The notes under the pieces: generated by a model
Database searches by the model: none
Told to the model about the DNA's origin: nothing
The model's input: only the letters and a program-made list of their open reading frames with translations
Program-made: the position numbers and the translations under genes
Part shown: positions 28,487 to 36,367 of the stretch, piece after piece
How the letters are laid out: each line of letters starts with the position of its first letter
Numbering within the stretch: the stretch's first letter is position 1
Assembly (NCBI GenBank): GCA_903889915.1
Contig: CAISZK010000462.1
Span: 1-44,530 of the forward strand
Direction: 5' to 3'
Origin: an uncultured Bacteroidota bacterium
GTDB taxonomy: Bacteria > Bacteroidota > Bacteroidia > Bacteroidales > CG2-30-32-10
Length of the DNA stretch: 44,530 nucleotides

Positions 28487-30376
28487 CTATTTGCTGATGT
28501 AAATGTATGTGCCCGGTTTAAGCGCATCGCTTGTAAGATTATTCAGTTTTTTGATATTGTCAACAGTTGTCCCGTATCTTTTGGCAATGGTCCAGAGATT
28601 ATCACCTGATAAAACCTGGTATTTAAATGCGCCTTTTATTGAAGGAGTAGTAGTGGTTGTTGGCTTTGTCTGAGTCGTGGTAGTTGTTGGTGTTTTAACC
28701 TTTGTTGTTGTCGTGGTAGCCGGAATGACAGGGTTGGTGACTGTTGTTTGCGGTAACGAATTATACGATAATACCTGTTTGTAAATAGTCAGAACCTGGC
28801 CGGTTGTGATGGTGGTTCCCCTGATGCTGTTCCATGTTTGAAGCTGAGCTACCGTGACACCATAGTTATGGGCAATGGCTCCCAGATTATCACCATCCTT
28901 GACCCTGTAGTAATATGTTTGAGTAATCCACACCTGCGATTGTTCTTTAACTCCCGAATTGGTGATGGTGGTATCAGAGATGGCAGGAACATTTTTCTTG
29001 ATGACCTGTACAATTGGTTTTGTTGTATCGGGGAAAGCTTTTGCTGCAATGAGTGAATTTAAGCCGGGTTTGTTAAGCTTCAGACAATAGGAATTCAGCA
29101 GTGCATTTGCAAACAATTCGCCTCTCACAAAATATCCGGCAGCATTCAGATGCACCTTGTCATATATTGCAAGCTGGTTGGCGGACCAATATAGCATTGA
29201 ATATTGCCCCCCGCTCACATAGTAGTAATCATAGAATGCACAGCCTTTGCGGAAAGCAATTTCGCGCATAAGCGCTGCGTACGTCTTGCAGTTTCCTTCG
29301 TCCCAATAGCGGTAATATACATCCTGGCCATCTGATAAGATGATAGTAGCATCGGGCGAAGCACGCTGGATAATGTCAATAATGTTGGATAATTTCTTTT
29401 CGATATCAGCGGCGTAGAATGGCACTTTGTAAAAATCATTTAACCCAACATCAAGAACAACGAGGTCTGGCTTAAGTTCTGAAAGCTGATAGATCAAAAG
29501 GTTTTCTCTCAAAATACTTGTCAGTCCGGCACCATTGATACCAACGCTGTTATACAACACTCCTTTATTTTCGCTTGTTTCTATGAGCAAACCATAACAC
29601 TCAAAAGATTTCTGCGCAGTGTCGGTCTTGTTCACAAAGAATTCAAGAGTGTCGCTGGCTTTCGGAAGTTTTACTTCAATGTAAAGTTTGTCATTAAAGG
29701 AATTGCAGTCAATGTACAATGGAGTTTCACCTGCTGAGGTTTTCAATTTCAGGTTGAAGCTTTCCTTCGAGCGCTTGCAATAGATCTTTAAAACATTGAA
29801 GTTTTCTTTGAGCGCCCACGAAGGGAAAATCAATTTGAAACTGGCTGTACTATCTTCGGTGTGTACGGTGGCTCCTGTAATGCCCAGATCATAGACAGGA
29901 TAAGGTTGAATGTTTCTTGAATAATCCCATTTTCCTTTGCAGGAAGTTTTATAATCATAAGCTGCGTGTGTAGCTGCTGCGGCATAAGGAAAAACAAAAC
30001 CCCTGCCACCATCACCAAATACCGCCTGCAATTCATTTCGGATATAACCTGTAAAAATATCAGCCTGCACATGCGAATCTCCAATGTGCAATACCTTCAA
30101 TTTACGCGTTGGCGTTAGTTTCATTTTTTCAAACAAACCATTAATAGAAGAAGAATCATTCCACTCAATATAATTCTGATTGTAGTGAATGAAAGGATAC
30201 ACTTTGTTATAGGTGATCAGGCGTTTGATGTATTGTGGGTTTGCGATAGAATCATTGTTGATTGGTTTGGTAAGAATAGTGGGAACATCTCCCTTTTTGA
30301 ACGCAAGGATACAGCAAAGTACCACAATGCCCGGCACCATGAATAAAATGTATTTCTTCAGCTTTGTTTGCTTCAT
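28487..30376 (-). CDS. SGNH/GDSL hydrolase-fold protein with two LysM domains
   Basis: A 629-aa protein with an N-terminal membrane anchor (residues 9-27). The SGNH domain has block I HIGDSHVQ (Ser101), a block III-like VLDVGLNDF, and block V DKVHLNAAGY with the Asp and His of the triad. After a Thr/Pro-rich linker (about residues 540-585) there are two LysM modules: one before the linker (YYRVKDGDNLGAIAHNYGVT) and one at the C-terminus (YQVLSGDNLWTIAKRYGTT). LysM binds GlcNAc polymers, so peptidoglycan is a natural target. With the adjacent MBOAT this looks like a PatB/AlgJ-type periplasmic acetyl transferase or esterase acting on the cell wall. The direction of the reaction cannot be decided. 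Confidence 0.86.
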   Translation of the reverse strand: MKQTKLKKYILFMVPGIVVLCCILAFKKGDVPTILTKPINNDSIANPQYIKRLITYNKVYPFIHYNQNYIEWNDSSSINGLFEKMKLTPTRKLKVLHIGDSHVQADIFTGYIRNELQAVFGDGGRGFVFPYAAAATHAAYDYKTSCKGKWDYSRNIQPYPVYDLGITGATVHTEDSTASFKLIFPSWALKENFNVLKIYCKRSKESFNLKLKTSAGETPLYIDCNSFNDKLYIEVKLPKASDTLEFFVNKTDTAQKSFECYGLLIETSENKGVLYNSVGINGAGLTSILRENLLIYQLSELKPDLVVLDVGLNDFYKVPFYAADIEKKLSNIIDIIQRASPDATIILSDGQDVYYRYWDEGNCKTYAALMREIAFRKGCAFYDYYYVSGGQYSMLYWSANQLAIYDKVHLNAAGYFVRGELFANALLNSYCLKLNKPGLNSLIAAKAFPDTTKPIVQVIKKNVPAISDTTITNSGVKEQSQVWITQTYYYRVKDGDNLGAIAHNYGVTVAQLQTWNSIRGTTITTGQVLTIYKQVLSYNSLPQTTVTNPVIPATTTTTKVKTPTTTTTQTKPTTTTTPSIKGAFKYQVLSGDNLWTIAKRYGTTVDNIKKLNNLTSDALKPGTYIYISK

Positions 30377-30394
30377 AAATTGCCCCTCTTTTTA

Positions 30395-30432
30395 AAGTCT
30401 CAAGTCCCAAGTCTCAAGTCTCAAATTCCAAG
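30395..30432. repeat. AAGTCTC heptamer repeat
   Basis: AAGTCTC, AAGTCCC, AAGTCTC, AAGTCTC, then the related AAATTCC and AAGCCGA, in the gap between the two SGNH genes. The period is exactly 7 bases. Confidence 0.8.
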
Positions 30433-30482
30433 CCGAAAGACACACCTTGGAATTTGGATCTTTGAATTTGGAACTTGGTTCT

Positions 30483-32036
30483 TTATTTGTGCTTTCCTTT
30501 TTTCTTCTTTTTTACCGGTGTTTTATTTACCGGTGATGCCACTTCCTTTTTTTGTTTCCCTAGTCTGTACTGATATTGATTATATTCTACCATCAATGCA
30601 TTGAACAATTCTTTCCCGATTATTTTCTGACCCTTGGCAGAAAAATGTCCGTCGTGCGATGCCAGTCCCTTTTTTGTCCATGTGAGTATTGAATTCGATC
30701 CTCCCATCACTTCAAACAAATCCCAGTACGCACAGCCTGCTTCCAGTGCGGCTGCTTTTTGAGCATCTTTGATCTTTGGAATAAAAGGGTAAGAGGTATA
30801 TTCTCCTTCAATCTTTGTTGCCATGTCGCCGGCGCCGATAACGAGGACACTGATATTGGGTGCAACGCTTTTAAATCTCTTAAAAATATTCAGGTACATT
30901 TCCCTTATCTGAGCACAGGCTTTGTCTGATTTTACAGAGGGAACAACATTGTTGCCATACTGAAAGATCACCAGTTTCACGTTCAGTTTTTTTAACTGCG
31001 TTGCAAGATATTCTGGGTTGATAAGAAGAAGACCATCGCCCGAATGCCCGCGGATACCATAGTTATCTACCTGCACTCCTTTAGTACCATCAATCATCAA
31101 TCCATAAAAATCGGGACTGACACTTCCTGAAAATTCAAGTCTGAAACTTCTCACGGATGTAGAGAAATTAAGAGGGTACATGGTAAAACCAACAGCAGGT
31201 TTTAAAGTTTCAGAAAGTAACTTTTGATTGTTGGCAAGGTTATAAACATTCATTGAACAATCCTCCTGTGAATGGCCATACATCAGGTAAGCATGTGTAT
31301 AATATACCGTAGGTCTTAGGGTGATATTTACGATGGCATTGTTGTAAATTTTCTGCACATCAAGTTTTGGTGCGGTAGTGTCGCCGGGCTTGGTATCACT
31401 GGTATCTTTCTTTGCCTTTACCACTGCATATTTGGAGTATTTGTACACATTGCCCGACAATCCATAATATCCGCAACCATAACGGTTATGAAATACTGTA
31501 TATCGTATCCAGTTTGGGCTTGAAATCCTTGACAGGTTCATATTGTCAGCAATATCTTCGAAGGGTACAAACCCGATTCCGGAGCCTCCGAATTTCTCCT
31601 GAAAATAATCTCTGACATAGCAGGTGATCCTGTCGCCTTCAAGTTGTGAATCGCCGTAGTGTTCTATACGAACAGTGGCGCTGTCTTTCTGATTCAGTAA
31701 AGCTGAGAAGAAATTATCCAGCGCATAACTTCCATCTTTTTGCTTGTTTGTAAGAAAACTATTTTTGATGCTGGGGCCAAGATCAAGAAGTGAACGCCTA
31801 TATAGCCTGCCATTGCTTGTACTGTCATCATCAAGGTAGGCGTTGATGAGACTATCGGCTGTTTTGCTGTTGCCTTTTATACGGAAATCTGTGAGCGAGG
31901 CATAATTCATAATTTTTATTTTCAGATCATCCGATCCGGGAATAGGAATGGAAATATCAGGAGCCAATGAAACAGCAACCATAAAAACATCAACCAGAAT
32001 GATGATCAATAATATTTCAATAATCCTGTTTTTCAT
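30483..32036 (-). CDS. SGNH/GDSL hydrolase-fold membrane-anchored protein
   Basis: A 517-aa protein with an N-terminal membrane segment (residues 5-24). The SGNH domain has block I HYGDSQLEGD (Ser130), a block III-like FQYGNNVVPS, and block V SHDGHFSAKG with Asp and His. The tail is very basic (KKKKKGKHK). It resembles the following SGNH-LysM protein in layout and may be a diverged paralogue without LysM. It opens the gene row SGNH, SGNH-LysM, MBOAT, acyl-CoA synthetase. A role in O-acylation of an envelope glycan is inferred from these neighbours. Confidence 0.82.
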   Translation of the reverse strand: MKNRIIEILLIIILVDVFMVAVSLAPDISIPIPGSDDLKIKIMNYASLTDFRIKGNSKTADSLINAYLDDDSTSNGRLYRRSLLDLGPSIKNSFLTNKQKDGSYALDNFFSALLNQKDSATVRIEHYGDSQLEGDRITCYVRDYFQEKFGGSGIGFVPFEDIADNMNLSRISSPNWIRYTVFHNRYGCGYYGLSGNVYKYSKYAVVKAKKDTSDTKPGDTTAPKLDVQKIYNNAIVNITLRPTVYYTHAYLMYGHSQEDCSMNVYNLANNQKLLSETLKPAVGFTMYPLNFSTSVRSFRLEFSGSVSPDFYGLMIDGTKGVQVDNYGIRGHSGDGLLLINPEYLATQLKKLNVKLVIFQYGNNVVPSVKSDKACAQIREMYLNIFKRFKSVAPNISVLVIGAGDMATKIEGEYTSYPFIPKIKDAQKAAALEAGCAYWDLFEVMGGSNSILTWTKKGLASHDGHFSAKGQKIIGKELFNALMVEYNQYQYRLGKQKKEVASPVNKTPVKKKKKGKHK

Positions 32037-32045
32037 TTTGAATGG

Positions 32046-32101
32046 TCAATAGTCATTGGTCAATAGTCATTAGTCATTAGTCAATGGTCAATAGTCAATG
32101 G
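32046..32101. repeat. Eight-unit 7-bp tandem array, TCAwTrG
   Basis: Eight exact 7-base steps: TCAATAG, TCATTGG, TCAATAG, TCATTAG, TCATTAG, TCAATGG, TCAATAG, TCAATGG. Only two positions vary. The same family lies at 33878-33907 and, inverted, at 1538-1586. Confidence 0.88.
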
Positions 32102-32282
32102 TTGCAGAGGCTGATAATGCAATGCTTCCTGATACATGCTGCCTTGTTTCAGTTTGCAAAAATAGAAGTTAATTAAAGCAAAACTTGTTAAACAATGGAA
32201 TTTATTTAACAATGGATTGTTTGAAACATTGCGTGGATTTGAAGGGTAAGTGAAACTTTCAAAATAACTTCCCATATTATTT

Positions 32283-32376
32283 CATCGAAGTACGAATTTT
32301 TTACGAATTTACGAAGTACGAAAGCGCTGACAGTTTCGTAATTCGTATATTCGTACCTTTTTTCGTAATTCGATGG
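32283..32376. repeat. Imperfect inverted repeat of TACGAA units
   Basis: A left arm of about 41 bases (CATCGAAGTACGAA and on) and a right arm ending TTCGTAATTCGATG pair over most of their length around a CGCTGACAG-like centre. Both arms are made of roughly 7-bp TACGAAT units. It could form a long cruciform or RNA hairpin. Confidence 0.75.
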
Positions 32377-32455
32377 AATAATGTTTTTAATGATTTTATT
32401 TTAAACTTTTCATTAAGATGATTTGAAAATTTCAAAACTGATATTAGCTTGAAAA

Positions 32456-32824
32456 TTATTTTGTCAATTGATATTCGTTGATCAATAATCCCGGTGAAAG
32501 ATTTAAAAGTTTTGTCAGTTTACGGATCATTTCAACAGTTAATTTACGTTTGCGGTTAAGAATTTCGGAAACCCTGCTTTTTCCACCAATTGCATCAACA
32601 AGATCAACTTGTTTTAACTGCATTTCTTCCATTCTGATTTTAATGGCTTCAACCGGATCCGGAGCGTCTATCGGGTAATGTTTTTTCTCATAATCGTCAA
32701 TCATCAATGCCAGTAAATCTGCTTCATCGCTTTTAGGTGTTCCAATTGGGGCATCAAATATGATCTCCAGCCTTTTTAAAGCAAATTGATAATCTTCTTC
32801 GGTTTTTATTGGTTTTATTTTCAT
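32456..32824 (-). CDS. higA: HigA-type helix-turn-helix antitoxin without a visible toxin
   Basis: A 122-aa protein. An N-terminal helical region (EEDYQFALKRLEIIF, then DEADLLALMIDDYEKKHYPI) is typical of the HigA family found with HigB toxins. The XRE-type HTH is at about residues 65-118 (MQLKQVDLVDAIGGKSRVSEIL, then RKLTVEMIRKLTKLLNL). HigA normally represses its own operon and neutralises the RelE-like RNase HigB, whose gene usually precedes it. No HigB-like frame exists upstream (32825-33145) or downstream, so this is an orphan antitoxin or a free-standing regulator. Confidence 0.85.
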   Translation of the reverse strand: MKIKPIKTEEDYQFALKRLEIIFDAPIGTPKSDEADLLALMIDDYEKKHYPIDAPDPVEAIKIRMEEMQLKQVDLVDAIGGKSRVSEILNRKRKLTVEMIRKLTKLLNLSPGLLINEYQLTK

Positions 32825-32853
32825 CGTGTATTTCTAAACAACAATTGATACCG

Positions 32854-32861
32854 CAAAATTA
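32854..32861 (-). promoter_or_regulatory. Putative -7 box for the HigA-like gene
   Basis: On the minus strand TAATTTTG, a full TAnnTTTG match, 30 bases before the ATG at 32824. Confidence 0.45.
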
Positions 32862-32950
32862 GTGGTAAATTGATAATATTTTTTCATTGTTGTCCGATTA
32901 ATTTTCTATGTCGTCACTAACGTGACTTAAATACCATCACATTTTCTTTA

Positions 32951-33025
32951 TTACAAAGATTTCATCCCTCTGGGATTGCTGTTCCGCTGCGGCATCTGCA
33001 CTTTGTAGGAGTGCTATCTTTGTAA
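32951..33025. repeat. 75-bp MITE/REP-like element
   Basis: Perfect 10-bp terminal inverted repeats (TTACAAAGAT and ATCTTTGTAA), extendable with one indel to about 14 bases. The interior has two further small palindromes, ATCCCTCTGGGAT and CCGCTGCGG, giving a clover-like potential fold. No coding content. Confidence 0.6.
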
Positions 33026-33100
33026 TGAAAACAATAGCCTTTAATTTTTCATTATTATTTTGATTACTCTTCAAATCTCAATTGAAACCAAAGATTTGCT

Positions 33101-33108
33101 TAAATTTG
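33101..33108 (+). promoter_or_regulatory. Putative -7 box for the DUF4349 gene
   Basis: TAAATTTG matches TAnnTTTG and lies 37 bases before the ATG at 33146. Confidence 0.45.
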
Positions 33109-33145
33109 AAAAGTTTTTAAACCTTAATTTCCTTAAACCAAAACC

Positions 33146-33874
33146 ATGAAAATAAAATCTGCTTTTTACGTGATGATGCTGGCAGTGGCCGGCACTACAT
33201 TGTCGGGGTGTTATTCAAGTCAGCATTCTGCAAAATTTAGTCCTACCTATGTTGGCAATACTTATAGTGCTGCTTCCTCAAGCTCCACCACGTCTGGATC
33301 ATTTGCCGCTGAATCCACATCTGATTGGGAAAGTAAAAATGTTGAACCACCCGATCATAAAATGATCTACAATGCATCAATTACCATTGTTGTAAAAAAG
33401 CCTGATACTACGAATGCACATCTTATGACAATTGCCAGGAAATACAAAGGCTATGTGCTTAGCCAAAATGCAAATTATACTGAAATAAGGGTGAAGTCCG
33501 ACAGCCTGCAACTGGCTATGAAAGAAATTGCACTGCTAGGGAAGGTGAAATACAAGAACATTTATACGCAGGATGTCACCGAGGAATATGCTGACCTGAA
33601 GATACGCCTTGACAATGCAAAGAAAGCCCGCGCCCGTTATCTTGAACTGCTTGACAAAGCCACAACAGTGGAGGAAACTTTGAAAGTGGAAAAAGAACTG
33701 GAAAGGCTGAATACTGAAATTGATCTGCTGGAAGGAAAAATGATCAGGATAACTTACCTTGAAGAATATTCTACCATTACAGTGTCGGTGAAACAACGTG
33801 TAAAACTGGGCCCTGTTGGATTTGTGTTTAAATATCTTTTCAAAGGAGTGAGTTATTTGTTTGTGTGGAACTAA
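33146..33874 (+). CDS. DUF4349 lipoprotein
   Basis: A 242-aa lipoprotein: the signal peptide ends in the lipobox LSGC (Cys22), followed by a Ser-rich linker. The body matches DUF4349: strand DHKMIYNASITIVVKKPD, then ARKYKGYVLSQNANYTEIRV, KYKNIYTQDVTEEYADLKIRL, a coiled-coil stretch (about residues 150-205, LDNAKKARARYLELLDKATT and KELERLNTEIDLLEGKM), and a C-terminal strand with a hydrophobic end (GFVFKYLFKGVSYLFVW) that may touch the membrane. Usual DUF4349 proteins end in a membrane helix; here it is short. Function unknown. Confidence 0.86.
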   Translation: MKIKSAFYVMMLAVAGTTLSGCYSSQHSAKFSPTYVGNTYSAASSSSTTSGSFAAESTSDWESKNVEPPDHKMIYNASITIVVKKPDTTNAHLMTIARKYKGYVLSQNANYTEIRVKSDSLQLAMKEIALLGKVKYKNIYTQDVTEEYADLKIRLDNAKKARARYLELLDKATTVEETLKVEKELERLNTEIDLLEGKMIRITYLEEYSTITVSVKQRVKLGPVGFVFKYLFKGVSYLFVWN

Positions 33875-33877
33875 GGA

Positions 33878-33907
33878 TAGTCATTGGTCAATAGTCAATA
33901 GTCAAAT
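33878..33907. repeat. Short TCAwTrG heptamer array
   Basis: TAG followed by TCATTGG, TCAATAG, TCAATAG, TCAAATG, directly before the umuD-like gene. Same family as 32046-32101. Confidence 0.8.
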
Positions 33908-33919
33908 GGGGATAAGAGA

Positions 33920-34372
33920 GTGAAAAAGAAAACAGATATTGAACAATCTCCGGCGCTGGAATTTTTCATGCCGGAGAAAGGTAAGAAGCTTAAGCTTGAC
34001 TTGTACAGCAGCACTATTTCTGCAGGCTTTCCTTCGCCTGCAGAAGATTACCTGGACAAGAAACTTGACCTGAACGAATACCTGATAAGAAATCCTTCTG
34101 CAACTTTTCTTGTGAAGGTGAACGGAAATTCAATGATCAATGCGGGTATCAATAATGGCGACATCCTCATCGTTGACCGCTCACTGGAACCTGCAGATGG
34201 CAAAGTGGTGATAGGTGTGATCAATGGTGAATTTACCGTGAAAAGGATAAGAAAAAGTGGAAAGAAACTCTTTCTTGAACCTGAAAATGATCTGTTCAAA
34301 TCTATTGAAATTACTGAGGACACTGACTTCAAAACATGGGGTGTGGTGGTTTATGCGATACATAAATTGTGA
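33920..34372 (+). CDS. umuD: UmuD-like S24 autopeptidase, no UmuC beside it
   Basis: A 150-aa LexA/UmuD-type protein without an HTH. The cleavage site Ala35-Gly36 lies in STISAGFPSPAEDY, the nucleophile Ser71 in VNGNSMINAGINNGDILIVD and the general base Lys108 in INGEFTVKRI. Spacings (36 and 37 residues) equal those of E. coli UmuD (C24-G25, S60, K97). UmuD, after self-cleavage, joins UmuC to form translesion polymerase V. The usual umuC gene is absent: the next gene is convergent and unrelated. Start is GTG at 33920, preceded by a purine-rich GGGGATAAGAGA; the nearby ATG at 33906 is out of frame. Confidence 0.9.
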   Translation: MKKKTDIEQSPALEFFMPEKGKKLKLDLYSSTISAGFPSPAEDYLDKKLDLNEYLIRNPSATFLVKVNGNSMINAGINNGDILIVDRSLEPADGKVVIGVINGEFTVKRIRKSGKKLFLEPENDLFKSIEITEDTDFKTWGVVVYAIHKL

Positions 34373-34459
34373 AAGTGACAGAAATAAATAGATAAATCAA
34401 TCCGCTTTTATCCGCATCATCCGTTTCATCCGCGTTCCCATTCCTTCATAAATACTCTG

Positions 34460-35593
34460 CTAAAAAAATTCGTAATTATTCTCAACCCTCATTGTTTTTT
34501 TACCACTATGATTAAAGGTAGTTGTGCCGGTGCGCAGGCCTTTTTCATTAAAATCAAAAACGTAAGTGTTCTTCAGTTTATCATGCCGAAACTTCGTGTA
34601 TTTTGTGCATTGCTTGCTGGCATTATATTCCATGGTGGTTTTCAATTTTATTTTTTCGCCTCCTTTTTGGTATTGTATCCAGCTTGTAATTATTTTATCA
34701 GCATTAAATGTGTAAATGTATTTCACAGTGATTTTATTTTTGCTGTTATAAAACGTGTATTCCGTAAGGTTTCCGGCAGGGTCGTATTTCAGCACGTTCT
34801 TGGTAATTCGTTTTTTCCGGTCGGTATAGATCAGTGTTTTTATTTTGCTGCCGTCGTTGATGTAATCATACTTCACGCAGACATTGGTTGAATCCACATG
34901 CGAAGGTTTTTGAACTGTGCCTTCAGGGTTGCATTTAAAACTCCAGTCGTGTTTCAGCTTTCCTTTGCCGTTATACCATTTGGTTTCGCCCTTGCTGCCG
35001 TCGGCATCATAAATGGTGACATATCTCCCCCAGGGTTTTTCTGTTCCTTTTTTGTTGTATTTAAAATCGTTGATCTCCGTTATCTGCCCTCGGTTATTGT
35101 AACTCGTAAGGATTTTACTTTGCAGCAGCGCTCCGCCCCGCCTGAAAAAATATTCGCCCGTCTGTTTGCCATCATTGTTGTAAGTGGCCGAATCCTTCAC
35201 TTTCGTTATTCCCTTTTTATTTTTTTCAATATACTTCAGTACTTTGTTGCTGTCGTTGTACTGGTAAACGCTGTTTGAGTAAGCAACATTTTTTTTATCC
35301 AGCCTTTGCTTTGCAATTACATTTCCCCGCTTATCGAAAGTATAAATTGTGATGCCACGGAGCTTAGTATTTCCTTTTTTATCAAAATGCGAAGTACGGG
35401 TTTTCCACACATGGATGTTGTTTTTGGCGATGTGCTTTTTCTCGTCCGGCATTTGACCGGCATAGAAATTTATCATGCTGAAAGATTCCACGGTGGTGTC
35501 GGATTCCAACCACATATAGGGAAGATAATTCATATTCTGTGAATAGCCTTTAAAGGCAAAAAGAACAAGAATGAGGAGGAGGATTTTTTTCAT
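34460..35593 (-). CDS. Exported protein with RHS/YD-like repeats
   Basis: A 377-aa protein with a signal peptide (MKKILLLILVLFAFKGYSQN). The body is a series of roughly 20-40-residue units with a Tyr-x-x-x-Gly-x-x-x pattern, for example YTFDKRGNVIAKQRL, TSYNNRGQITEINDF, LKYDPAGNLTEYTF and FNEKGLRTGTTTF. This resembles YD/RHS-type or MORN-like beta repeats. It is strongly basic (many Lys). No T9SS sorting domain or lipobox. Function unknown; comparable Lys-rich repeat proteins are common in Bacteroidota periplasm. Confidence 0.78.
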   Translation of the reverse strand: MKKILLLILVLFAFKGYSQNMNYLPYMWLESDTTVESFSMINFYAGQMPDEKKHIAKNNIHVWKTRTSHFDKKGNTKLRGITIYTFDKRGNVIAKQRLDKKNVAYSNSVYQYNDSNKVLKYIEKNKKGITKVKDSATYNNDGKQTGEYFFRRGGALLQSKILTSYNNRGQITEINDFKYNKKGTEKPWGRYVTIYDADGSKGETKWYNGKGKLKHDWSFKCNPEGTVQKPSHVDSTNVCVKYDYINDGSKIKTLIYTDRKKRITKNVLKYDPAGNLTEYTFYNSKNKITVKYIYTFNADKIITSWIQYQKGGEKIKLKTTMEYNASKQCTKYTKFRHDKLKNTYVFDFNEKGLRTGTTTFNHSGKKTMRVENNYEFF

Positions 35594-35753
35594 TTTGGGT
35601 TAGTTTTAATGAGCGTAAAATTAAATAAAATTTCTAATAAAATTCAGAAATTTCTATTCATAATTTATGTTCAAGAAAAAAAATTCTCCAAACACAATAA
35701 AACCCATATTTCGACGTTGATTAATAAAAAGACCTATTTGTCAATTTAACTGT

Positions 35754-35758
35754 GGAGG
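35754..35758 (+). promoter_or_regulatory. Shine-Dalgarno sequence of the AraC-type gene
   Basis: GGAGG seven bases before the ATG at 35766. This is the clearest Shine-Dalgarno in the window, where most starts have none, and it fixes the start codon. Confidence 0.65.
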
Positions 35759-35765
35759 AATAAAC

Positions 35766-36344
35766 ATGATTGCCATCATCACGAATGTCACATGCCCGTG
35801 TGGTTGCTGTGGCGAAATAATAGGAATATATCTGAGGAAACATTACGAAGGCGGTTTCAGGATTGAAAAAGACAGGGTGATCTTCGACAACGATCCTCCC
35901 CTTGAGATGTTTGAAATTGTCAATGCTGAATTACGTTTCAAGGGGCATCAATTGCTGACAGGCATTGATGCCGTCTATGTTGAGCTTATTCAGGATGCCC
36001 TTAAAGAAATGCTGAAAAGTGTTGAAAACCGCGATGTTCTTAAGCTCACACCAAAAGAGGAAATAAAAAACATCCAACAACTGGTGCTTGAGAAAACCGG
36101 GAGGGCATACGATGGTATGGAAAAGTTTTACAAAAAAAAGATGAACATGAGTATTCTTCATAGCTATATTGTGATTAAAGTTGAAAGGTTGCAGCAGTTG
36201 ATCATTGAAGAAATGGAAGAATGGGATATAATGATAAGGCTGAATTATTGCAACAAATCATACATGGAAAAACAGTTCAGAGATGTGACAGGTAAAAAAC
36301 TCAAAGAATTTATTCTTGAAATAAAATTTCAAAAAAATCACTAA
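35766..36344 (+). CDS. AraC-type regulator with a Cys-rich N-terminus
   Basis: A 192-aa protein. The C-terminal half (about 105-190) fits the two helix-turn-helix units of AraC proteins: KTGRAYDGMEKFYKKKMNMS, then VIKVERLQQLIIEEMEEWDI, then IRLNYCNKSYMEKQFRDVTG and KKLKEF. It belongs to a common Bacteroidota type whose N-terminus resembles a heavy-metal-associated fold with a CxxC-like motif. Here that motif is VTCPCGCCGEI, four cysteines in seven residues, more than the usual two. Metal sensing is plausible but inferred. A hairpin terminator follows. Confidence 0.72.
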   Translation: MIAIITNVTCPCGCCGEIIGIYLRKHYEGGFRIEKDRVIFDNDPPLEMFEIVNAELRFKGHQLLTGIDAVYVELIQDALKEMLKSVENRDVLKLTPKEEIKNIQQLVLEKTGRAYDGMEKFYKKKMNMSILHSYIVIKVERLQQLIIEEMEEWDIMIRLNYCNKSYMEKQFRDVTGKKLKEFILEIKFQKNH

Positions 36345-36367
36345 AACACCGGAAAAGTGTTTTTTTT
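36343..36367 (+). terminator. Intrinsic terminator after the AraC-type gene
   Basis: AAAACAC and GTGTTTT form a 7-bp stem around a CGGAAAA loop, followed by a run of T, directly at the stop codon of the AraC-type gene. Confidence 0.65.

Larger units (their letters stand above)
32037..32455. other. Gene-free interval rich in repeats
   Basis: About 420 bases between the SGNH operon and the HigA-like gene. It contains the TCAwTrG heptamer array (32046-32101) and a large imperfect inverted repeat built from TACGAA units (32283-32376). No coding frame is convincing. Confidence 0.75.
32825..33145. other. Divergent promoter region with a MITE-like element
   Basis: About 320 bases between higA-like and DUF4349 genes, which are transcribed away from each other. 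It holds -7 boxes for both and a 75-bp element with terminal inverted repeats. No HigB-like or other coding frame was found. Confidence 0.7.

Noticed and set aside
34380-34445. ATCCGC-type repeats between umuD-like and RHS-like genes
   Set aside because: Units of 9-10 bases (ATCCGCTTTT, ATCCGCATC, ATCCGTTTC, ATCCGCGTT) are irregular and do not fit the 7-bp pattern; no function can be argued.
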